A stretch of DNA of 64,000 bases, from contig NZ_FMVQ01000010.1 of NCBI RefSeq assembly GCF_900102495.1, positions 50,721-114,720 on the forward strand, written 5' to 3'. Made by a program: the position numbers and the translations under genes. Below the pieces are notes generated by a model, which worked only from the letters and a program-made list of their open reading frames with translations, made no database searches and was not told the DNA's origin. Origin of the DNA: Nitrosospira sp. Nl5. Lineage in GTDB: Bacteria > Pseudomonadota > Gammaproteobacteria > Burkholderiales > Nitrosomonadaceae. Below, in pieces: positions 44,451 to 53,370 of the stretch (its first letter is position 1; each line of letters starts with the position of its first letter).

Positions 44451-45508
44451 AAATGAGCATCCGACAAGCGTTTGCGGTGATAGCGATACTGTTTATGCAA
44501 TCTCATCATTCCAATGCTATTGGCTCAGAAATTCCACAAGAGCTTGATGAGATTGCCTTCCGATTCAAGATAGGGCCCTATCAGTATACGTTGGGCAGAT
44601 ACAGTGGAGGTGCACAATATGGCGTGTTTGCGCTTTGCCGTGGACCAGGTCGTGTACCAGAGTGGGCTTTAGACGACGATGAGCAAAAAAACATGAAAGC
44701 GTCTAATCCGCGCCGTAAGCTCGAGTGGCCAGAGAACGATTGTTTTGGCCGTTTATACCATGGAGAGGGAGGTGCCTGGCTGAACTCACCTGACCAACGT
44801 TATTTTTATCTTCAAGACGTCCGCTATATGGACCATGAAACATTTTATCTGATAGATGTTACCCGTTTAACTTCATTCGATAATCTGAAAACTCCAGCTA
44901 GCGGAGGTAATGCTGGCGGGTCCGGCCCTAGCCCCGCCACTGGAGAAGTAGCATTTAATAATTCCAGCAGTCTGCTGGCAGTGCTAAGTGAGGCTAAGGA
45001 GTTGTGGATTTATGACCGAGTACAGGATACTAAGTGGGTTTTCCGCACATCGATTCCTGGATTTTACCAACTCGCTGCTATTCAACCACTTGATAGTCAG
45101 CGCATCTTGCTTTGGAGCGACAACGGAGAAGTATCGCTCTTAAATATTGATAAGCGTGAGAAGAAACGAATAGGTACTGTTCCTGGTTTCAGAAATGACC
45201 CTAATTCGTTCGATCTTAGATTTGTTATTGTCTCCCCAAATCTTAAGTATGCTACTTTTGTTAGCAAAAAGGGGGTCTGGGTCCTCCATGTCCCAAGTGG
45301 AAAAGTCTCGGCATCTGTCTCGGCAACAGAGAAGTGGGTGCCTGACGTCAGTTGTGTTGACCAATACGGCGTCGAGAAGGTTGGCACTGTCTTGCCAAGA
45401 AGCGCGGGCCGTTGCGGACGCACAATTATTAAAGACAATGGCAACACGACAATAGCAGGTGCAGATGGATCGCTCCGAGAATTAAAAGCAGCCGGGTCAG
45501 TGAATTAG
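44447..45508 (+). CDS. Exported partner of the membrane TIR protein
   Basis: A 353-residue protein with a signal-peptide-like start (RQAFAVIAILFMQSHHSNAI). The beta-rich mature part contains propeller-like strands (LLAVLSEAKELWIYDR, LLWSDNGEVSLLNIDK, YATFVSKKGVWVLHVPSGKV) and a Gly-rich loop (GGNAGGSGPSPATG). It starts at GTG overlapping the TIR gene stop, so the two are coupled. The periplasmic location would let it meet the outer domain of the TIR protein. I do not recognise the family. Base composition is more AT-rich than the chromosomal genes, as in its partner. Confidence 0.7.
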   Translation: MKMSIRQAFAVIAILFMQSHHSNAIGSEIPQELDEIAFRFKIGPYQYTLGRYSGGAQYGVFALCRGPGRVPEWALDDDEQKNMKASNPRRKLEWPENDCFGRLYHGEGGAWLNSPDQRYFYLQDVRYMDHETFYLIDVTRLTSFDNLKTPASGGNAGGSGPSPATGEVAFNNSSSLLAVLSEAKELWIYDRVQDTKWVFRTSIPGFYQLAAIQPLDSQRILLWSDNGEVSLLNIDKREKKRIGTVPGFRNDPNSFDLRFVIVSPNLKYATFVSKKGVWVLHVPSGKVSASVSATEKWVPDVSCVDQYGVEKVGTVLPRSAGRCGRTIIKDNGNTTIAGADGSLRELKAAGSVN

Positions 45509-45542
45509 TTGTGATGATAACAACCTCGGCTGACCGATAAAA

Positions 45543-45680
45543 CTATCGCATTTTTTCGACTAGACGCTCGCACAGTATTTTCCCGCCCAAGCTGCCCTTA
45601 GGCCTGTGAGAGTTATAGAAAGCCTTCCATTCAGCCAGCTTGGCATGCAGGTTAACCGTCTTTATAGGTCGGCAGCTGAT
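45543..45680 (-). pseudogene. C-terminal fragment of a DDE transposase
   Basis: About 45 codons (TVNLHAKLAEWKAFYNSHRP, KGSLGGKILCERLVEKMR) match the end of an integrase-core transposase. The fragment is cut at 45682 by the inverted repeat of the following IS3 element. Confidence 0.65.
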
Positions 45681-45744
45681 ATGACCTGCCCCTTTCATTA
45701 GCTTCATAACGTAGTAGAGTCCGATTCTTAAAAAGGAGTGGACC

Positions 45745-46008
45745 ATGAAGAAGCGAATTAGCGTGGAGCAGATTATTGGATTTTTGAAGGAAGCGGATGC
45801 GGGCATGGCTGTGGTGGAGTTGTGCCGCAAGCATGGTTTTTCCGATGCTTCCCATTACAAGTGGAAGGCGAAGTTTGGCGGCATGGACGTCTCCGATGCC
45901 AAGCGGCTTAAGGCCTTGGAAGAGGAGAATAACAAGCTCAAGCGACCGCTGGCTGACGCACTACTTGACAACGCGGCATTGAAAAATGTCGTTTCACGAA
46001 AGTGGTAA
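45745..46008 (+). CDS. IS3-family transposase OrfA
   Basis: An 87-residue OrfA with a helix-turn-helix (VEQIIGFLKEADAGMAVVEL, HGFSDASHYKWKAKFGGM) and a leucine-zipper-like helix (AKRLKALEEENNKLKRPLAD). The frame is intact, with AGGAG upstream of the ATG. Normal partner of the orfB that follows; not functional alone because orfB is interrupted. Confidence 0.85.
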   Translation: MKKRISVEQIIGFLKEADAGMAVVELCRKHGFSDASHYKWKAKFGGMDVSDAKRLKALEEENNKLKRPLADALLDNAALKNVVSRKW

Positions 46009-46668
46009 ACCCACAAGCGCGGCGGGAAGCTGTTATGGCTCTGAAGACAGAACGACAGTTCTCTGAACGCAGAGCTTGTGGGCGGTAAACATTTCCACTT
46101 CCGTATTTCGCTATCGCGCCCAGCCAGACACATCCAGGCAATTACATGAGCGCGTTGTTTCGCTTGCCGCACAAAGGCGGCGCTTTGGCTACCGGCGTAT
46201 CCATATTCTGCTCAGACGCGAAGGCTGGTGTGTCAATGTTAAGCGGATCTACCGACTGTACCGCAACGCGGGATTAGCAGTGCGAAAGCGGATCGGTCTG
46301 ACAGAAAGAGCTCCCTTGCTACTTCCTGAAACACCCAATCATGCCTGGTCAATGGATTTCGTGCATGATGGCCTTGCCGATGGCAGACGCCTTCGCTGCC
46401 TGAATGTGGTTGATGACTGTACCCGGGAAAGCATCGTCATCGAGGTCGATACCTCTATTTCGGGAGAGCGCGTGGCACGGGTATTGGACCGAACTGCAGA
46501 GTATCGGCCTCTACCAAAGATGATCAGGGTCGATCACGGACCTGAATTCACCAGTCTGGCAATCGATGCTTGGGCTTATGCTCGCGGTGTAAAGCTGGCA
46601 TTCATTCGTAAGCTTCCCCTTTTGAGAGACAAGCAAAAAGTAGAACTTTCTGGCAGGTGACGTCCCCC

Positions 46669-47488
46669 CAATTCTGGTGGGATTCAAAACTAGAATCTGG
46701 CCGTTTCTGGCAGTCTGACCTGGTTAGATTTAACGTATTCGCTGGGGTCAGTTTTCCAAGCGAACCGTGAGGTCTGTGATCATTATAGTCGCGTCTCCAC
46801 GCTTCGATGATATGCTTTGCCTGCTCCAGGGATTCGAATTCGTGAGTGTTCAGACATTCATCGCGTAGCCGGCCATTGAATGACTCGCAAAGCCCGTTGT
46901 CCGTAGGCTTTCCGGGGCGCGTGAAGTCAAGCTGCACCTTGTTCTCCCAAGCCCAGAAGTCCAGTGCCCTGGAAGTAAATTCGGTGCCATGATCCACTGT
47001 GATGCATGCTGGCAGGCGAACCGTCTTGCCAACCCGACTGAGCGCCTCAACCACGCTGCTGCCGGTTAACCGAAAACCCACCTCTAATACCGGACTCTCG
47101 CGACTCCAGTTATCGACGACCGTCAGAACCCGAAACGGTTGCCCATTGACCAGTTGATCGTGCACGAAATCCATGCTCCAGCGCTGTCCTGGTCCTGTAG
47201 GCGCCGGTGCCGGCCCACGGTGCAGGCTCATACGCTTCTTTCGGCGTACCCGCATGCGCACTTGAAGACCTTCCAGGCAATACAACCTGTGGACTCGAGA
47301 TTGACATGCCAGCCTTCGCGCCGAAGCAGGACGTGAATACGCTCGTAACCAAACCGTGGACGACTCATGGCAATGTCGCGAATGCGCATGCGCAATCCTG
47401 ACTGATCCCTGGCCCTACTCTTGCGGTACCAACCGCCGCGAGAGAAATTGCCTAGCCGACACGCCCGCTCAACGCTCACCTTGCACAT
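46669..47488 (-). pseudogene. Frameshifted IS3-family transposase OrfB
   Basis: The first block (47488 to ~47280: VERACRLGNFSRGGWYRKSR, RPRFGYERIHVLLRREGWHV) is followed by a frame change at ~47270. A second block (from ~47285) has WSMDFVHDQLVNG, TVDHGTEFTSRA and CESFNGRLRDECLN with all three acidic residues. The second block stays open past the element's end to a stop at 46602. One frameshift prevents a full-length product. Confidence 0.75.
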
Positions 47489-47529
47489 GTCGATGATCCA
47501 TTGAACAACTTCCCGGCGGCGTGTCGGCG

Positions 47530-47795
47530 TCAGACCTTTTTTCGGATGACCTCCTGCAGGATGCTCTTGTCCAGCGTCAGATCAGCTACTACGCGCTTCA
47601 ACCTTGTATTCTCTTCCTCAAGCTGGCGCAACCGCCTGACTTCGCTGGCGCCCAGATCGCCGTACTTCTTCTTCCATATATAAAACGTGGCTTCGGATAT
47701 GCCAAGACCGCGGCACACGTCCATCACTGGCATGCCGGCCTCCTTGTCGCAATGCGTATGCCACTTGCACTTCCGTAAATTGGGATCTCTTCATC
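47530..47795 (-). pseudogene. Frameshifted IS3-family transposase OrfA
   Basis: It starts MKRSQFTEVQVAYALRQ at 47795, then loses frame in the next few codons. The helix-turn-helix part continues in another frame (MPVMDVCRGLGISEATFYIW, RLRQLEEENTRLKRVVADLT). The related fragment at 29094-29324 keeps this region in one frame, which supports a recent small indel here. Confidence 0.7.
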
Positions 47796-48306
47796 GCTTC
47801 AAACTCCTTCAGTAGGGGAGCCAGATGCGACTTTACTCTAATTTAGAACTGCCCCAGTTTTTGGGGATGACGTCAGCATCCAACCGAGCAAGCCCACGCA
47901 GAATGCATATATCGAAAGCTTCAATGGGCGATTCAGGGATGAGTGCCTCAACGACCATTGGTTCTTATCCCTGCACGAAGCACGTGTCCTGATCGAAGCA
48001 TGGCGAAAAGATTACAATTCAGTACGGCCGCATAGCTCGCTTGGCAATATCACGCCAGGCGAATTTGCGACCCAACATCAATTTTTAACCCAGAATCTAC
48101 TGCACCGTGTAGCTAATTATGGGGAGTAGGTCACACCAACTTATAAGCCCCTGTCACACTTCAGCTTATCATAACAGAGCATAACCGAATGTTGCAGGCC
48201 TCGGTCTTCAGTAGCTCTAAGCTAGTTTGAACTTAAAACGCTGCCTTTCCTGATCTGTAGTAGTCGCGACTTCATCTGACAGTTACCCGATTTAACCGGC
48301 GCGGTA

Positions 48307-49485
48307 TGTAAGATCAGATTCAATTGTTCAGTGCTGTAATTTTATCGTTCCATGCCTCCTTTCCGTCAATTAATGTTTGGATGGGTGTGCGACCGCAGCA
48401 CATCTTTCCCTGATGGGTACGGTCATCATTGTAATGATGCAGCCAGTCATCCAGATCAATTTGCAGTTCCTCAATTGACCTGTATATCTTGCGCCGAAAC
48501 GCGACCTGGTAAAACTCTTGCAGGATCGTCTTGTGGAAACGCTCACAGATCCCGTTGGTCTGCGGATGATTGGCCTTGGTCCTGGAGTGCTCAATACATT
48601 TAATGCCAAGTAGAGCTGGTAATCATGGGTCTCTAGTTTACCGCAGCATTCAGTTCCTCTGTCAGTCAGGAGACGGATGAGGCCTATGCCCTGGACAGCC
48701 AGGAAAGGCAGCACTCGATCATTGAGCAGATCCGCGCCTGTAATCGGGGTCTTGGTCGTATAGAGCTTGGCTGCAGCCCACTTGGAGTAGGTATCGACAA
48801 ATGTCTGCTGATAGATGCGACCAACGCCCTTGATGGTCCCTACATAGAAAGTATCCTGAGACCCCAGATAGCTGGGATGCGCTGTTTCAACCTCTCCACG
48901 GGCCACATCATCGTCCTGTTTTTTCTCCAGGGCACTGACCTGCGCTTCGGTCAGCACTCCTCCCGTTTCCGCAACATGCCGCTCTAATGCCGCCAAACGC
49001 TTCTTGAACGATTCAAGATCACGGCACAGCGAGACTGAGCGTACCCCCGAGGGGGAAATAAAGATGCCCTTCTTGCGCAACTCGTTGGATACTCGCACCT
49101 GACCAAAGGCAGGCTGCTCCATGCAAATGCAGCCACCGCCATCTCAGTTGCTTCTTCAACTCGATTCCTGGGATTAGGCTTCCTGCGGTTGGCATCAATC
49201 AGTGCATCAATACCGCCTGATTCCATCGCCGATCGATAACGGTAAAAGGTGTCGCGTGAGAAGCCCATAACCTTGCAGGCCCGGGATACATTGCCAAGCT
49301 CGGCTGCAAGATTAAGCAAACCTACCTTGTGCTTGATGATATTTTGCTGAACACTACTTATGGGGTTACTCCTTGCGCTTCGCGCTTAATTTGATAAAGA
49401 TTCGCACCTCTATCAAACCGGGTAACCCCACCAAAGGCAAGGCCCTACTGTCAGATTAAATCGAAACTACTATACCTGATCTTAA
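48307..49485 (-). mobile_element. IS481-family element
   Basis: About 1.18 kb between imperfect ends sharing TAAGATCAG (48309-48317, and in reverse at 49477-49485). It encodes one minus-strand DDE transposase of the IS481 type. No target-site duplication is obvious. Confidence 0.65.
48320..49361 (-). pseudogene. IS481-family transposase, start codon lost and frameshifted
   Basis: Reading from 49361 gives SSVQQNIIKHKVGLLNLAAE, the usual N-terminus, but the expected ATG is ATA. The frame shifts near 49120 into a block with VRVSNELRKKGIFISPSGVR, the DDE core (DTFYVGTIKGVGRIYQQTFV, LLTDRGTECCGK), then shifts again near 48590. The end is in a third frame (DRTHQGKMCCGRTPIQTLID, stop at 48320). The transposase cannot be made at full length. 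Confidence 0.8.
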
Positions 49486-49575
49486 CCCCCCCCTCTCAAT
49501 TTCGCGCACGTATTTTTCACCCTAAGCAATCGCATTGGATTTTTAAAAGTCGTTGACTATTTACCCATCCCATCC
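49485..49575 (+). repeat. Left copy of ~90-bp imperfect direct repeat flanking R-M cassette
   Basis: It shares with 53665-53751 a C-run followed by CAATTTCGCGCACG, then CCTAAGCAATCG and AAAAGTC at matching spacing. The copies differ in the intervals, so the duplication is not recent. The left copy abuts the IS481 end. Confidence 0.75.
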
Positions 49576-49881
49576 CTCCTAAGGGGTAGGTCACACGTTC
49601 GATTCGTGTTCAGGACGCCCAGTGTTTATAAGGCTTTCGCCACCGGGGCTGTATTTAAGAAATTGCGATATTTTTTAGATGTAACCAATTTGTAACCGGT
49701 TAAGTGGAGCGCACTGGGGTTAACGCCCATCGTCACGCCGCACCGTATTCACTGATGCCAAGTTATCCAAGGCAAGAAGAAGGCGGACACCCTAAGCCCT
49801 TCTAGTGCCTTATTTGAGCGATAGCCGCTCTGAATTTCCCAAGGAGCGATTTTCCAACGATAAGGTCGGAGTCCGACGGGG
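49486..49881. other. Gene-free region between IS481 and vsr
   Basis: It contains the left direct repeat, a tRNA T-arm-like sequence (49593-49609) and ~260 bases of unassigned sequence with the motif GTAACC repeated (49680-49700). No gene supported. Confidence 0.4.
49587..49621 (+). other. Possible tRNA 3'-end fragment / secondary att site
   Basis: The sequence ACACG TTCGATT CGTGT (49593-49609) forms a perfect 5-bp T-stem with a 7-base T-loop. It is preceded by GTAGGTC as in a variable loop and followed by CAGGACGCCCA, reminiscent of an acceptor strand. No D-arm or anticodon arm lies upstream. It may be a tRNA remnant carried by, or the target of, an older element; a chance T-arm-like hairpin is possible. 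Confidence 0.35.
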
Positions 49882-50337
49882 TCAACTACCGGCTTGGCTT
49901 GGGCGCGATGATGAGTCAGGTTCGCTAGTCGTGAGATACCGTCGCAGCCTCGCCGCTAGCTGTTCGGGTAATTTGAACGAATGCTCCCATACTCTCAACA
50001 CCGTCCAACCTTTGGCCCTAAGCAACCTAGAAACTTTCCTATCTCGGCGAATGTTCATTTGAAATTTCGTATGCCAGTAATCGCTGTTTTGCTTGGGAAC
50101 GTGTCCACATGTTTTACAGCCATGCCAAAAGCACCCATCCACAAACAAGGCGAGACGGTGCTTCGGGAAAATAAAATCGGGCTTTCCGGGTAATAAAGAA
50201 TTACGCCTCCAGCCCGTGATTTTATGCTTCTTTAATAACCTGACCATGGCCATCTCTGTCGACCGATTGCCCTTAGAACGGATATTCGACATTAGAGCAG
50301 ATCGCTCTGGGGTAGTATCAAATTTCCTTCTGGACAT
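49882..50337 (-). CDS. vsr: Very short patch repair endonuclease (Vsr)
   Basis: A 151-residue Vsr-type endonuclease with the conserved segments MSNIRSKGNRSTE, TGWRRNSLLPGKPDFIFPKH (catalytic Asp), DGCFWHGC, YWHTKFQMNIRRDRKV and VLRVWEHSF. It nicks next to T:G mismatches formed by deamination of 5-methylcytosine. I chose the ATG at 50337 with CGGAGGA upstream (MSRRKFDTT); the frame runs 11 codons further. It lies beside a C5-methyltransferase, whose mutagenic side effect it would counter. Confidence 0.93.
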   Translation of the reverse strand: MSRRKFDTTPERSALMSNIRSKGNRSTEMAMVRLLKKHKITGWRRNSLLPGKPDFIFPKHRLALFVDGCFWHGCKTCGHVPKQNSDYWHTKFQMNIRRDRKVSRLLRAKGWTVLRVWEHSFKLPEQLAARLRRYLTTSEPDSSSRPSQAGS

Positions 50338-50376
50338 CCATGTCCTCCGGATGGGGTAATTACTTCCCAAAGTTCG

Positions 50377-50985
50377 TCAAGCGGCGTCTACTAACTTCCA
50401 AAGATACCAGCAAGCAACAGACCTATATGGACGCCACGTTTTTGAAAGGTCTTCGATTAACTCATCATTCAGCTCACCAGATAGATTGTATAGTTTTCGC
50501 ATCCCTCGCTTTAATCCTGAGTCCGATTTTGAAAACACATCCTGCCTATGGAGTGCAAAAATTAAGAACATTTCAGCAGTCCATCTTCCAATGCCCCGCA
50601 CTTCGGTCAGTTTAGTTACAATCTCCTCGTCGCTAAGGTAGCTCATTGAAGCGAAGTCAAGTCTTCCGGCATAAGCAAATTGGGATAGCTCGGACAGACA
50701 TATTGATTTGGCCCTTGAGAGACCTGCGGAAGTCATCTCATTAATGCTTCTTCCTAGGAAGTCCTCAACTACAAAAGCCTCCTCGTTACCTACCACGAGC
50801 TTAAGCCGAGCGCCTATTGAGCTTGCAGCCTTGAGTGAGAGCTGCTGCCCGATTATTGACTGCACTAGAACATCAAAAGGCGACGAACTAGGCTTAAGCG
50901 TACAAGGGCCTAAAGCCTCGATGTATTCGCTTAAGGGGTAACTCACTTGCTTGAGGTGAAGTTCCGCAGTTGCAACAACATCCAT
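50377..50985 (-). CDS. AlkA-type DNA-3-methyladenine glycosylase
   Basis: A 202-residue HhH-GPD glycosylase with VLVQSIIGQQLSLKAASSI, the helix-hairpin-helix LTEVRGIGRWTAEMFLIF and a catalytic Asp in KSDSGLKRG. Family members remove alkylated bases. The chosen ATG at 50985 gives a start like other AlkA-like proteins; an upstream ATG at 51069 overlaps the methyltransferase end and is an alternative. It lies between the methyltransferase and vsr in one operon, an uncommon place for a glycosylase, and may repair lesions tied to DNA methylation. Confidence 0.85.
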   Translation of the reverse strand: MDVVATAELHLKQVSYPLSEYIEALGPCTLKPSSSPFDVLVQSIIGQQLSLKAASSIGARLKLVVGNEEAFVVEDFLGRSINEMTSAGLSRAKSICLSELSQFAYAGRLDFASMSYLSDEEIVTKLTEVRGIGRWTAEMFLIFALHRQDVFSKSDSGLKRGMRKLYNLSGELNDELIEDLSKTWRPYRSVACWYLWKLVDAA

Positions 50986-51001
50986 GTTATTGGGGGGAGA
51001 A

Positions 51002-52327
51002 TTAACTTGCTTCACATAATAGGTTGCATGAAGATTTTCGGGGTAGATGCCGATCAAACGGGAGCTCATTATTCATAATCAAGTCTTCAAAGATTGCCGC
51101 TACCGTAGGCACTGAAACAGAGTTACCAAGTTGGCGGTACACCGATGCATCGTCAGGGTGGAGAGCGAATTCATCTGGGAATCCTTGCAATCGTGCACAT
51201 TCTCGAGGTGTGATCCTTCTGGGCACACCGTTTTGAACGACACCCAGACGATGTGCATCACTTGAGACCACGGTAATTGCAATACTTGAAGGATCGAGAA
51301 ATTTGAACACCTCGAAAGACATATTTCCGCACACAGGGTTGTATTTGCCGCCCGCCGATTTTAAGTAGCGCTTCTGGACAAGTGAGGCCAGTGTTTCCTC
51401 AACATCTTGATGCGGCCAAAACGTTCTGATCTGCTCCATGGTTAACATCTTCCCATCTTGGTGAGACCCGAAGTACTTCTTCCGGCGGTTCACTATAAGG
51501 GCATCCATTAAAGCGATCTCGTTTTCGGCACAAATGCCTTTCATGCCTAAATTCCACGAATGCAGTGAGTTCCCCCCTCTATAGTCGATCAGCCTTACGC
51601 CATGCAAGCTTTCTAAGGGCTTTCCCTTTAGTGCCCTTGTTAACCTCTCAACAAAAAGAGGGGTACATAAATACTTTTTATCGACATGCTCCTCCAAAAT
51701 ATTTGAAACACGCGGATACTTTATATTGCTGTGGAACAACCCGTCCTGGAGCAGCGACCGTTTGAATTTATGGGAGTCGGGTGCACCCAAATCGGACTTA
51801 ATCGACAATCGAGGAACCCGACCTAGAGAGCAAACTAGGTAGAGTCGCACTCGATTCTGTGGAACGCCGAAATTCGAGCTATTGAGCAACAACGAGCAGA
51901 CACCATAGCCAAGCCTTTCCAGCTTCAGCAGAATAGCGGCATAAGTCCGTCCCCCATCGTGCGTTGTAAGGCCGCGCACATTTTCAAGGAGCAACAATCT
52001 CGGTTTGTTTTCTGCATTTCCAAGGAGTCGCTCAATCTCAAAAAACAACGTTCCACGCGTGTCAGCAAATCCTTTCTGTTTCCCTGCATAGGAAAAGGCT
52101 TGGCATGGAAAGCCTGCGAGCATGATATCGTGGTCGGGCAGCTCTTCAACAAGCCGAATGTCACCCGCTGGGGTCTCGCCGAAATTTAGCTCGTAGGTTT
52201 CCTGCGCCTTTTTGTCAATTTCACTAGAAAAGACACATTCAGATGCGATGCTGCGGCGTTGAAATGCAAGTTTAAGGCCTTCCCTAATTCCCCCTATCCC
52301 CGCAAACAGATCGACGAATTTCAGCAT
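51002..52327 (-). CDS. DNA (cytosine-5) methyltransferase
   Basis: A 441-residue type II C5-methyltransferase with the ordered motifs: I (FVDLFAGIGGIREGLK), IV (GFPCQAFSYAG with catalytic Cys), VI (LLENVRGL), VIII (VPQNRVRLYLV), a target-recognition region (~200-350), IX (RECARLQGFPDEF) and X (YRQLGNSVSVPTVAAI). The recognition sequence cannot be read from the protein. It overlaps the upstream endonuclease gene by 7 bases, forming a compact restriction-modification unit. Confidence 0.95.
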   Translation of the reverse strand: MLKFVDLFAGIGGIREGLKLAFQRRSIASECVFSSEIDKKAQETYELNFGETPAGDIRLVEELPDHDIMLAGFPCQAFSYAGKQKGFADTRGTLFFEIERLLGNAENKPRLLLLENVRGLTTHDGGRTYAAILLKLERLGYGVCSLLLNSSNFGVPQNRVRLYLVCSLGRVPRLSIKSDLGAPDSHKFKRSLLQDGLFHSNIKYPRVSNILEEHVDKKYLCTPLFVERLTRALKGKPLESLHGVRLIDYRGGNSLHSWNLGMKGICAENEIALMDALIVNRRKKYFGSHQDGKMLTMEQIRTFWPHQDVEETLASLVQKRYLKSAGGKYNPVCGNMSFEVFKFLDPSSIAITVVSSDAHRLGVVQNGVPRRITPRECARLQGFPDEFALHPDDASVYRQLGNSVSVPTVAAIFEDLIMNNELPFDRHLPRKSSCNLLCEAS

Positions 52328-53370
52328 CCCAATCCCTCAGGTTCTTCACACCTCAAAAAGAATTCCGCAAGCACCCGCATTTCTTCGGCAGATAAAGATA
52401 CCGTGCAATGGCTGTACGTACAAAGGGTTTCTGATGCATTTACCCTAATATTGATGTTCCCCGCGCCGCCAATAACATAGCAAAGCTTGTGCCCAGCCTT
52501 GCTCACTGCTGCATGCATCTCCCTCGCCGCGCGAGCTTTCCTTTCAATGGTACTGTTTGTCGTTACTTGGAAGCTTACTTCGATTCCGAAGTACTTAGCG
52601 CTAGGTGACTTCACGACCACATCGAAGTTGGTGCCCTCTCCAAGGTCCTTGTGGACGACCCCTGGTAATGTGCTATTGCGTATCACTTCCCAAGTTGCTG
52701 GAAGGGCGTTTTTTAATCTTTTGACTACGAAATTTTGAGCCAACTGACCAAGGGCGTTTGATGTAGCACCCCCTGTTTGCCTGCTCACACGCAGGTAATT
52801 TTCTCTGACGAACTGGTCAAGGTCCGCGCCCGCGGACATTAATGCACCTACGCAACATTTCTCTTTAATTTCCACCGGCAAAGCATCGTCCGTTGACGTG
52901 GATCCGAACATTAGAAGCATGGCGACGTCGACCATTTTGGCCGTTAAACTATTAGATTTAAGGAGACTCTTTGCGTCTACCTTTAGGGAAGAATTGCCTA
53001 AAGCGCATTTCTCCTGAATTACGGTAAATTTATACTCATGTTCTTTACCGTTCCACGTAAATCTCATTATCCCATCAGGAAAATGATTAGACAAAGGGGG
53101 TAATTTATTCAGCGCTTCACCGCCTAGGTCAGTCAATACCATAAGATGCTTCAAAAAGCGTGGCCCAGTCAGCTCGGTATTGCTATCAAGTACATTTTTC
53201 CATGCCGAAGGGTCTTTATTAGCTATTTTTAACAGGCTTATAAACGCTTCCTGAGTTTGTAGCAAGACCGGCAGTACGCTTGTCTCACCAGCCTCGAGGA
53301 GAATGTCGGTTGGCCAATGAAGAACGGAGCTGGTTCTCAGCTCAGCCAGTGTCCTTTGATATTTTTCCAT
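52321..53370 (-). CDS. Probable type II restriction endonuclease
   Basis: A 349-residue protein. The C-terminal half has a PD-(D/E)xK-like pattern: Asp in GTNFDVVVKS, then FGIEVSFQVTTNSTIERKA, a candidate Glu-x-x-x-Gln active-site variant, as in some REases. The N-terminal half is unassigned. Its position directly upstream of, and overlapping, the C5-methyltransferase gene makes it the cognate restriction enzyme. The exact subtype is unknown. No controller gene is seen. Confidence 0.75.
   Translation of the reverse strand: MEKYQRTLAELRTSSVLHWPTDILLEAGETSVLPVLLQTQEAFISLLKIANKDPSAWKNVLDSNTELTGPRFLKHLMVLTDLGGEALNKLPPLSNHFPDGIMRFTWNGKEHEYKFTVIQEKCALGNSSLKVDAKSLLKSNSLTAKMVDVAMLLMFGSTSTDDALPVEIKEKCCVGALMSAGADLDQFVRENYLRVSRQTGGATSNALGQLAQNFVVKRLKNALPATWEVIRNSTLPGVVHKDLGEGTNFDVVVKSPSAKYFGIEVSFQVTTNSTIERKARAAREMHAAVSKAGHKLCYVIGGAGNINIRVNASETLCTYSHCTVSLSAEEMRVLAEFFLRCEEPEGLGC

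Larger units (their letters stand above)
46658..47875 (-). mobile_element. Nested IS3-family element with degraded orfA and orfB
   Basis: It is bounded by TGACGTCCCCCC (46658) and, in reverse, TGACGTCATCCCC (47875), about 1218 bp, and inserted in the orfB of the outer IS3 element. It is related to the fragment at 29040-29388. Genes are on the minus strand: orfA ~47795-47530 and orfB ~47488-46660, both frameshifted. Confidence 0.75.
46013..48127 (+). pseudogene. IS3-family transposase OrfB split by nested insertion
   Basis: The 5' part (to 46604) contains the HTH_21 region (RRRFGYRRIHILLRREGW) and the first two catalytic Asp residues (WSMDFVHDG and RVDHGPEFTS). The 3' part (47876-48127) contains the catalytic Glu ([17 protein letters not shown]) and the normal end ([18 protein letters not shown]). 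The 1.2-kb element between them disrupts the gene. Confidence 0.8.
45682..48133 (+). mobile_element. IS3-family element interrupted by a second IS3-family element
   Basis: Terminal repeats TGACCTgCCCC (45682) and, in reverse, TGACCTaCTCCCC (to 48133) enclose plus-strand orfA and orfB. OrfB is split after VKLAFI at 46604 and resumes at 47876 ([15 protein letters not shown]). Without the insert the element is about 1.2 kb, the usual IS3 length. About 53 bases (46605-46657) next to the nested element belong to neither part clearly. Confidence 0.75.
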
